NCBI GenBank assembly: GCA_964580525.1
Contig: CAZOKN010000032.1
Location: 1 to 19,821 of the forward strand
Direction of reading: 5' to 3'
From: CAZOKN01 sp964580525
Lineage (GTDB): Bacteria > Pseudomonadota > Alphaproteobacteria > Rickettsiales > UBA6187
DNA: 19,821 nt
The position numbers were made by a program, and so were the translations under genes. The notes under the pieces were generated by a model. It saw nothing but the letters and a program-made list of their open reading frames with translations. It did not search any database and had not been told where the DNA came from. Shown here piece after piece: positions 1-5,544 of the stretch (position 1 is the stretch's first letter; each line of letters begins with the position of its first letter).

Positions 1-390
1 ATCTTCTGTTGCAGTATGAGAAAATGCCCCCATTTTGTCATAATCATCAAGGTTCCAGTTTAGTGTAGAACCTTTTCTTATCGACATAACCACAGTACCT
101 GATTCACAGGCCGGCGGAAACACTATCTGAATACGAAAACCATTTGGCAATGTTGCTGACAATAGGGGAGTTTCTTCGCTTATACGCTGTTCTGTAGATT
201 GTGCAACTAGGCGAGCTAGGCCTTTTAAATGTTCGAAATCAAACTCAGGTAAGTCAATACGGCTCATGTCGCCGCGTTTTTCTATCCATGCTTCAAAAGG
301 TTTGTTTATAGATATTTCTGCAACACCATCTTCTGCGAAAATGTTTTTTAAAGGAGTCAGGTATGTTTCTAGTGCTGCGTGGCTCATCAT
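1..390 (-). CDS. virB11: VirB11-type T4SS ATPase, N-terminal part (runs off the window)
   Basis: The reading frame is open from 390 to the window edge and gives 130 residues of the N-terminal domain of a VirB11/PulE-family traffic ATPase. In these systems a cytoplasmic hexamer at the inner-membrane base of the T4SS powers pilus assembly and substrate transfer. Visible family features are the early 'VAEISINKPFEAWIE' segment and the later 'ISEETPLLSATLPNGFR' and 'VVMSIRKGS' segments, typical of the VirB11 N-terminal domain. Walker A and B motifs would lie beyond the window. Two adjacent ATG codons (390 and 387) are possible starts, and neither has a strong ribosome binding site. It follows virB10 on the same strand after a 66-bp gap, the usual virB10-virB11 order. 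The truncation is only the window edge. Confidence 0.9.
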   Translation of the reverse strand, partial: MMSHAALETYLTPLKNIFAEDGVAEISINKPFEAWIEKRGDMSRIDLPEFDFEHLKGLARLVAQSTEQRISEETPLLSATLPNGFRIQIVFPPACESGTVVMSIRKGSTLNWNLDDYDKMGAFSHTATED

Positions 391-456
391 AAATTCATTT
401 TATAAGTAAAAAATCTATATTAATGCTAAAGAACTAAATATTTATTAACACGTTAG

Positions 457-1890
457 TTAATTCACGAATTTTGTGCTTCCAACAGCTGATTCAGGAAAAA
501 CAAGATCTTTGTTTACAAATACTTTTATAAGTGTTCCCTGATTTACGCTGATTGTAGGCTTACTATTAAGCATGTCTTTTACTATGCCGCTTGCAGTATC
601 ACTAAAGTCGCTAACGCCTTGCAAGACAGCAAAGTCGGTGGCCTTTCCAGTCTGAGAGCTCGATGTTGAACCGCTAGTATCTGTTGTTGTTGTTGAAGTG
701 GTGGTTTGCGAACCTTGAACTCCGTCAAGAAGGGCAGTTCCGACAACAGATACTGCACTTAAAAGCAATGAGTTGCGTATAGTTTCAAGATATTTATTGT
801 CGACAAATCCTGAAACTCCTGCACGGCCAAGTTGGTCAGTTCCTGGGGAATCAATAGCAATATCAACGCCGTCTGGTCTTATAACACGACCCCATGTTAC
901 TATTACTCTGCGCTGTCCTTTTGAAATAGAATTATTGTAAGATCCTATTAGTCTTGATCCTCTAGGTATAAGCACATTCTTTCCCGATTCTGCGTAGATA
1001 TCTCTGGTGATTACTGCCCTTAGCGATCCTGGTAAATCAGTGTTTATAGCTGTTTCCAGAACGGCATCTATCATTTTACCCTGAGCTATCATGAAATCTA
1101 GATCTCCTATAGCAGTTGCTGTTACCTGCTGTGCTGAAGTTTTAGAAAGTGTTTTTGGGTTTTTTAATGTGTTAGTTCCATCAGTTGTTGTGTCTTTTTT
1201 ATCACTTGAAACAGATTTGTCAGATGGTGATCCTCCACCATTTACAACAAGCATGCTAGACTTTCTTTTTGCAGCCTTCTGAGCAGCTAATTCTTCAGGA
1301 GTAGGGCCTGTAATTATGACTGGAGGAGCAGCTTGAATAGCAGGCTTTTCTTCAATAGGCTGTTCTTTTAATGGCTCACTAACAGGATTTTCAACTATTT
1401 GTACAGGTTGTGGTGCTGGTTCAGCTACGGGCTGTGGCTGAAAACCACCGAATGATTCTGCAGGTGCTACCGGAGCTGGAACAGGTTCCGCAATTTCTGG
1501 AGGAGGAGGTTGAATTCCTTCTATATCAGGTAGAGCTGGAGTTTCTACTACTCCCACATCTACCTGTGCTTTTTCTTCTGGTTTTGTTGCTTCTACAGCT
1601 TTTTCAACAGGTTGTTCTTTTATAACTTCCTGTATTTTCTTCTGTTCGGTTACTTTTGGGTCTTCCTGAAAGACGGTTTTATAAAGAAAAAATCCAGCTC
1701 CGATTACAAGTATAGCTATTACAAGGATATTTTTTGCGGGTGCAGAAGCTACTTTAGAGCCTGTATCCTCTATTTCTATGTTGTCCGTGTCAAAATCAGG
1801 CGTGAAACTTGGACCACTGCCGTTCTCAAGATCAGATTCAGAATTATCTAACTCTGATTTTTCTTCATCAACTGGTATGTTTTTCGCCAT
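457..1890 (-). CDS. virB10: T4SS core-complex protein VirB10 (TrbI family)
   Basis: This 477-residue protein spans inner and outer membranes in the T4SS and couples ATPase energy to the outer-membrane channel. Seen in order: an acidic cytoplasmic N-terminus (residues 1-50), one transmembrane helix (about 54-71, 'NILVIAILVIGAGFFLY'), a Pro/Glu-rich periplasmic stretch (about 115-195), and a C-terminal TrbI/VirB10 beta-barrel domain (about 255-470) with 'IPRGSRLIGSY' and 'GTLIKVFVNKDLVF'. The antenna helices that cross the outer membrane in known VirB10 structures fit residues about 365-390 and 416-442. The loop between them (394-414) is almost all Ser/Thr. The start codon is directly next to the virB9 stop, so translation is probably coupled. 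Length and domain order are normal for the family. Confidence 0.95.
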   Translation of the reverse strand: MAKNIPVDEEKSELDNSESDLENGSGPSFTPDFDTDNIEIEDTGSKVASAPAKNILVIAILVIGAGFFLYKTVFQEDPKVTEQKKIQEVIKEQPVEKAVEATKPEEKAQVDVGVVETPALPDIEGIQPPPPEIAEPVPAPVAPAESFGGFQPQPVAEPAPQPVQIVENPVSEPLKEQPIEEKPAIQAAPPVIITGPTPEELAAQKAAKRKSSMLVVNGGGSPSDKSVSSDKKDTTTDGTNTLKNPKTLSKTSAQQVTATAIGDLDFMIAQGKMIDAVLETAINTDLPGSLRAVITRDIYAESGKNVLIPRGSRLIGSYNNSISKGQRRVIVTWGRVIRPDGVDIAIDSPGTDQLGRAGVSGFVDNKYLETIRNSLLLSAVSVVGTALLDGVQGSQTTTSTTTTDTSGSTSSSQTGKATDFAVLQGVSDFSDTASGIVKDMLNSKPTISVNQGTLIKVFVNKDLVFPESAVGSTKFVN

Positions 1891-2652
1891 CTACATACGC
1901 CCATACGATTTGTTAAAGCTTTCGTTAAATATGTATACTTTATCTTTTTCAAGCTTAAGAGCTATTTTTACTACAATCTTCTTTATAACTATATAATCAC
2001 CTTCACGAGAGTATGTCGTTTTATTTTCTTTCCCATCCTTATCAACGATGAAGATGTGGGGGATTATTGCGTTATTGTTTGGGAATTGTAAAAATGTATA
2101 TTTACCGTCATCAAATACTTTGATTGGTGCAATATTATCTGAGCCGGTTAGCGTGTAATTAAAGTTATAATTATCTTTTTTATCTATAGATGCTGGTACA
2201 AATTTGTTTGTGTCTATCTTAGGCTGAGGCGAATCCAGGTTGGTGTCAGGGTAAAAAAAGCGTACTACATAAACAAGTTCGTCATCGAGATTTTCGTCAG
2301 GATTTTTTGATTCAAGCTCGAATTGGTAAGTGTGTTTGTTGGTAATAACAGTCATATTTGTGTGAGCAGCTCCCTCAAGAGCTTTTATAAAGAGACGCCT
2401 GCCTACCGGACTGATTTTCCAAGAAAAATTATCACCTACTGAAATTGTGTCGATTTCTTCATTCTTAGCAAATTCAATATTTGATTGGTAACCATAATGA
2501 ATGGTCAGGTGAAAAACTTCATTTTCGCTGAAAACGAAAGTTTTTATTCTGCTGTCAGTTGCAATTGGAACTGCCGCAAAAGAATCCCTTATGGCAAAAC
2601 TGCATATTACAAAAAATGCAATAAACAAAAATATTCTACAATGTTTCTTCAT
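1891..2652 (-). CDS. virB9: T4SS outer-membrane core protein VirB9 (CagX family)
   Basis: This 253-residue protein has an N-terminal signal peptide (basic start, hydrophobic 7-20, likely cleavage near 'SFA' at residues 24-26), so it is exported to the periplasm. In T4SS core complexes VirB9 forms the outer-membrane ring with VirB10 and, where present, the lipoprotein VirB7. Recognisable VirB9 features are an N-terminal 'DSRIKTFVFSENEVFHL' strand region, the central 'GRRLFIKAL' and 'TNMTVITNKHTYQFEL' segments, and a C-terminal domain with 'PIKVFDDGKYTFLQFP' followed by 'PHIFIVDKDGKE'. The gene overlaps the end of virB8 by 17 bp and abuts virB10. No virB7-like small lipoprotein gene is seen between these genes. 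Confidence 0.94.
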   Translation of the reverse strand: MKKHCRIFLFIAFFVICSFAIRDSFAAVPIATDSRIKTFVFSENEVFHLTIHYGYQSNIEFAKNEEIDTISVGDNFSWKISPVGRRLFIKALEGAAHTNMTVITNKHTYQFELESKNPDENLDDELVYVVRFFYPDTNLDSPQPKIDTNKFVPASIDKKDNYNFNYTLTGSDNIAPIKVFDDGKYTFLQFPNNNAIIPHIFIVDKDGKENKTTYSREGDYIVIKKIVVKIALKLEKDKVYIFNESFNKSYGRM

Positions 2653-3328
2653 CTACTCTATACCCTAACACTTCGAATCCCAATGGATTGATATCTCTTT
2701 CTTCGGTAGTTAAATTTAGGTCAATAAAATCAAAGTTTATAATGGCAATTAGATTCTTTTGTCCTTCTTGAGAAATTTGAGTAAATCTAACCTGATAGGT
2801 AAAACCTGTTTGACCCTGAGTTCCTGCTGGAGTTGGCGATATTGATTTTACTTTTATAGTTTTAGAACCTCTGGGACCAAGCCGTACAGGGCTTCCAGGG
2901 GTGTCAGATGTTGCAAATCTGCGGAATTCAGAATAAACATCTCCTGCAGAAAGTAATCTTACTACTGTAAAGTAATTATATTGATAGCTGCCGCCATCAT
3001 AAGTCTCACGGGCATTTAGATATTTCATAATAAAGTATCTACGTAAAGCTTCATTGCCGGTGAATTCTTGTGTTAATAAAGGGCGTATAACGTTAGTTAT
3101 TCCTGATTTTTCTTCTATTTCGATAACGAATGGTTCTATGGTTTTGCTGGATGTTACTTTAATTACTGCCAGAACAGATACCACTATGCCGACAAGGGAA
3201 GCTATTGTTAGTAATACAAGGAAGTTACGCTGAACCAAAACGGTTTGGTACCTATCGGCATACCAATTCTTTTTTGCAGCAAGAGAATTATCTGCATCTT
3301 TTTTTTTAAATAAATCGATTAAACCCAT
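2636..3328 (-). CDS. virB8: T4SS inner-membrane assembly protein VirB8
   Basis: This 230-residue bitopic protein has a short cytoplasmic N-terminus, one transmembrane helix (about 34-58, 'NFLVLLTIASLVGIVVSVLA') and a periplasmic domain of the NTF2-like VirB8 fold. The 'YFIMKYLNARETYD' segment matches the conserved helix region of VirB8, followed by alternating strands. VirB8 nucleates assembly of the T4SS inner-membrane complex. It is the first gene of the visible virB8-9-10-11 run. The upstream gap of 111 bp to the dipeptidase gene probably contains the promoter. An AGG about 8 bases before the ATG is a weak ribosome binding site. Confidence 0.93.
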   Translation of the reverse strand: MGLIDLFKKKDADNSLAAKKNWYADRYQTVLVQRNFLVLLTIASLVGIVVSVLAVIKVTSSKTIEPFVIEIEEKSGITNVIRPLLTQEFTGNEALRRYFIMKYLNARETYDGGSYQYNYFTVVRLLSAGDVYSEFRRFATSDTPGSPVRLGPRGSKTIKVKSISPTPAGTQGQTGFTYQVRFTQISQEGQKNLIAIINFDFIDLNLTTEERDINPLGFEVLGYRVDEETL

Positions 3329-3366
3329 AATACCTAAAACTACTTATTTTAGAATGTAGACACCGT

Positions 3367-3395
3367 ACAATACTATACTTTTGTATGCAAATCAA
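3367..3395 (-). promoter_or_regulatory. Candidate sigma-70 promoter for the virB8 operon
   Basis: Reading the minus strand, TTGATT (3395-3390) is separated by 17 bases from TATTGT (3372-3367). Each hexamer matches the consensus at four of six positions. The predicted start near 3360 leaves a leader of about 30 bases before virB8. This is the only reasonable promoter I see in the 111-bp gap. AT-rich sequence makes chance matches common, so the call is weak. Confidence 0.3.
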
Positions 3396-3439
3396 TATTG
3401 GAGCACTTTCAAGAGCCAAAAAGCATTTTTTTAACAAAA

Positions 3440-3994
3440 TTACAACATATTTGTTTTGGCATCCTTGTCTGTATATTTTTCATACCTATCCCAATTGGGT
3501 AATTGATAGTGCCACCACTCGTTGGGATTATAATGCCATCCCGCAAGAGTCATTATACCCATAAAAATATGCCTGTTAGTTTGACTTTCTTTTGATATTT
3601 CTAAATTTCCATGATGGGATTTTGGTGAAAATTCGTCAAAGCCAGTACCCATATCTAACTCTTTTCCTTTCATGTCAATCAGAGTTAAATCCACTGCTAT
3701 GCCTCGACAATGCGGTGTACGTCCAGTTTCTGGATTGGAAATAAATTCTGGGTTAGGATAATCCTTCCATAAGGCTTGTTGAATTTCAAGTGGCCTAAAG
3801 GCGTCAAAGATTTTTATTCTAAATCCTAAAGCTTTGGCAAATTTTATAGATTTTTTTAATGCTTCTGCGGCATCGCTGTGTAAATAGCATAGAGCATTTT
3901 TATAAAGTTTACGCTTTGTAAAATTATCTTCAGTTGCGTATGCAAGATAAAAATCTACATCAAATTCAGGTTTGTTTATTTCAACTAGGCTCAT
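3440..3994 (-). CDS. D-alanyl-D-alanine dipeptidase (VanX/DdpX type, peptidase M15D)
   Basis: This 184-residue zinc metallopeptidase homologue would cleave D-Ala-D-Ala, a peptidoglycan precursor or turnover product. The M15D signatures are present: Arg67 in 'DAFRP', the zinc-binding HxxGxAxD motif (His95, Asp102 in 'PHCRGIAVDL'), and 'NEWWHY' with the probable catalytic Glu159 and third zinc ligand His162. There is no signal peptide or membrane segment, so the enzyme is predicted to be cytoplasmic, like VanX and DdpX. None of the usual van partners (VanH dehydrogenase, VanA ligase, two-component regulator) is nearby, so vancomycin resistance is not suggested. A role in D-Ala recycling or as a carbon source is inference. 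It lies 7 bp downstream of the phhB-like gene on the same strand and may be co-transcribed with it. Confidence 0.9.
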   Translation of the reverse strand: MSLVEINKPEFDVDFYLAYATEDNFTKRKLYKNALCYLHSDAAEALKKSIKFAKALGFRIKIFDAFRPLEIQQALWKDYPNPEFISNPETGRTPHCRGIAVDLTLIDMKGKELDMGTGFDEFSPKSHHGNLEISKESQTNRHIFMGIMTLAGWHYNPNEWWHYQLPNWDRYEKYTDKDAKTNML

Positions 3995-4001
3995 TTTTAC
4001 T

Positions 4002-4331
4002 CTATTTTTTTAGGTTATTTATTTTACTTGCGACAATGAAATCATTTTCGTGTAGGCCATTTATAGAGTGGGTGTATAGCCTGACTTCGCAATATCCCCA
4101 ACCGAACTCTAAGTCAGGATGGTGATTTTCTTCTTCGGCTATAGCTCCTATTTTATTAACAAATTCAAGAGATTCTATAAAATTTTTGAACTTAAAACGC
4201 CGCTTTATAAATTTTTCATCAGAGTTTTTCTCCCACTCGGTAAGGTTCTTTAGGAGTGCTTGTATTTGTGAGTTTGATAAAGGTTTTATATTGCCTTCGC
4301 AGGGTACACAGCGTTTTTTTGCAAGATCCAT
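4002..4331 (-). CDS. phhB: Pterin-4a-carbinolamine dehydratase (PCD/DCoH family)
   Basis: This 109-residue enzyme would dehydrate 4a-hydroxytetrahydrobiopterin, recycling the pterin cofactor of aromatic amino acid hydroxylases. The family motif is intact: 'EENHHPDL' (residues 67-74, catalytic His70 and His71), then a Tyr-x-x-Val-like 'YCEVRLYTH' and 'GLHENDF'. The N-terminal 'CVPCEGNIKPLS' is also typical. I chose the ATG at 4331 rather than an in-frame upstream start at 4373, because GGAG sits about 8 bases before it and homologues begin with a similar short N-terminus. No phenylalanine hydroxylase is in the window, so its physiological partner is unknown. It is divergent from tsaB and lies upstream of the dipeptidase gene. 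Confidence 0.92.
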   Translation of the reverse strand: MDLAKKRCVPCEGNIKPLSNSQIQALLKNLTEWEKNSDEKFIKRRFKFKNFIESLEFVNKIGAIAEEENHHPDLEFGWGYCEVRLYTHSINGLHENDFIVASKINNLKK

Positions 4332-4410
4332 GTAAGTTTCTCCTTTATAGCAGATCACGATATGGTATATCAAATAAGCTTTATATTAGGAACTGTAATA
4401 ATATTAATTT

Positions 4411-5076
4411 ATGAAAATTCTCAGCATAGATACAGCTCACGGTGTTTGTTCGGTAGCTATTGGCGAAGGTGGCTCTGTTATTTCAGAAATAAAGGATGAT
4501 GAATCCTCAAAACAAGCGGAAAGGTTGGTTGGCTATATAGAGGGTATATTGGCACAAAATCAATGGACTTATGATGATTTAGGGGCTGTTGCGGTTAATA
4601 TCGTGCCAGGAAGTTTTACTGGTATAAGGATTGGTGTTGCTGCGGCTAATGGTATTGGCTTAGCTAAAAATATCCCTGTTTTTGGTGTAGGAAGTCTTGA
4701 AGCTATGGCCTATAATTTTGCTAATAATCCAGATAAAGCCAATATGGTTGCAGTTCTGGATGCTAGGAGAAACCAGTTGTTTATGCAGGTATTTTCTTTT
4801 GAGATGCAGCCTTTGTCAGAAGCTGTGCTTTTGAATTACGATGATATATCCACTATAATTCCTGAATATCGTAGCTTAATTATGGGTAATGGTGCTATTT
4901 ATATGAAAGAATATATAGCTAATGCAGGCGATTATTTAAAGATTTTAGATGATAAATTACTATCAGATGCAGCTTCTATATATAAGTTATCAAACTATAA
5001 GTTGCAGATGGGCTTGCTCCAGCATGAAGCTTCCCCCCTATATGTCAGAAAGCCAGACGCTAAGCCATCAAAATAG
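4411..5076 (+). CDS. tsaB: tRNA threonylcarbamoyladenosine biosynthesis protein TsaB
   Basis: This 221-residue protein of the TsaB/YeaZ family (ASKHA fold) forms a complex with TsaD and TsaE that makes t6A at position 37 of ANN-decoding tRNAs. Diagnostic features are the N-terminal 'MKILSIDTAHGVCSVAI' phosphate-binding-like strand-turn and 'VPGSFTGIRIGV' (residues 65-76, usually GPGSFTGLRIG), followed by 'GVGSLEAMA'. Length is normal for the family. The ATG at 4411 has no ribosome binding site and a TAATAT sequence 7 bases upstream, so a very short or absent leader is possible. rimI, a frequent neighbour of tsaB, is not present. The next gene is clpS. Confidence 0.94.
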   Translation: MKILSIDTAHGVCSVAIGEGGSVISEIKDDESSKQAERLVGYIEGILAQNQWTYDDLGAVAVNIVPGSFTGIRIGVAAANGIGLAKNIPVFGVGSLEAMAYNFANNPDKANMVAVLDARRNQLFMQVFSFEMQPLSEAVLLNYDDISTIIPEYRSLIMGNGAIYMKEYIANAGDYLKILDDKLLSDAASIYKLSNYKLQMGLLQHEASPLYVRKPDAKPSK

Positions 5077-5172
5077 CTTTTTGGCGATTATTTAATGTAT
5101 TAATGATTTGGTAATAATTAGTAGTTATAATTAGGAATAACGGACTTTAATACAATTATTGGTTTACATAGT

Positions 5173-5544
5173 ATGAATGGCGAAGGCAATAAGTATAAGA
5201 AATATTTTAACTCTCTTTTGCCTAGAGGTAAATCTCAGGATAAGGGTGCTAACTTTTCTTACGATAAAAATTCAGAAATTCCTTCAATGTATGAAATTTA
5301 TATTTCAGACAGTGGGGATACTCCAAAAGAATTCGTGGCAGAAATCTTAGAGAAATTTTTTCATAAAGAGAAAAACGCAATTAAAGATATCATGGATGTT
5401 GTTTATTGCGATGGAGCGGGTGCGTGCGGCAGATATACAAGGGACGTGGCAGAAACCAAGGTTTTGCATGTTACTGAACATGTATATGGCAAAGGATTTC
5501 TTTTAGAATGTACAATGCAAAAGAGTAGAAATAATGTTATCTAA
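5173..5544 (+). CDS. clpS: ClpS-like adaptor of ClpA with substituted N-degron pocket
   Basis: ClpS normally delivers N-end-rule substrates to ClpAP. This 123-residue protein has a 38-residue N-terminal extension and a ClpS core (about 39-118). Family features kept are 'TPKEFVAEILEKFF' (50-63), 'ACGRYTRDVAETKV' (84-97, the ClpA N-domain contact region) and 'LLECTMQK' near the end. Unusually, aligning to E. coli ClpS gives Asp46 for N34, Ser47 for D35, Gly48 for D36, Lys52 for the gatekeeper M40 and Tyr78 for H66. These are the residues that hold the free amino group and side chain of an N-degron. The gene overlaps clpA by 11 bp, so the two are co-translated. There is no clear ribosome binding site at the ATG at 5173, and Met39 (5287) is a less likely alternative start. 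Confidence 0.9.
   Translation: MNGEGNKYKKYFNSLLPRGKSQDKGANFSYDKNSEIPSMYEIYISDSGDTPKEFVAEILEKFFHKEKNAIKDIMDVVYCDGAGACGRYTRDVAETKVLHVTEHVYGKGFLLECTMQKSRNNVI

Noticed and set aside
1250..1560. Repetitive-looking Pro/Glu/Ala coding stretch considered as a DNA repeat or CRISPR-like array
   Set aside because: It encodes the normal Pro-rich periplasmic linker of VirB10, with irregular unit lengths and no spacer-repeat structure.
3440..3994. Dipeptidase gene considered as evidence of a vancomycin-resistance island
   Set aside because: No VanH, VanA/B ligase, regulator or mobile-element sequences are present, and base composition looks like that of the neighbours.
4399..4411. Leaderless translation of tsaB as a general feature of the window
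   Set aside because: A TAATAT lies 7 bases before the tsaB ATG, but several other genes (phhB, skp, lpxB) have clear purine-rich ribosome binding sites, so no general rule can be drawn.
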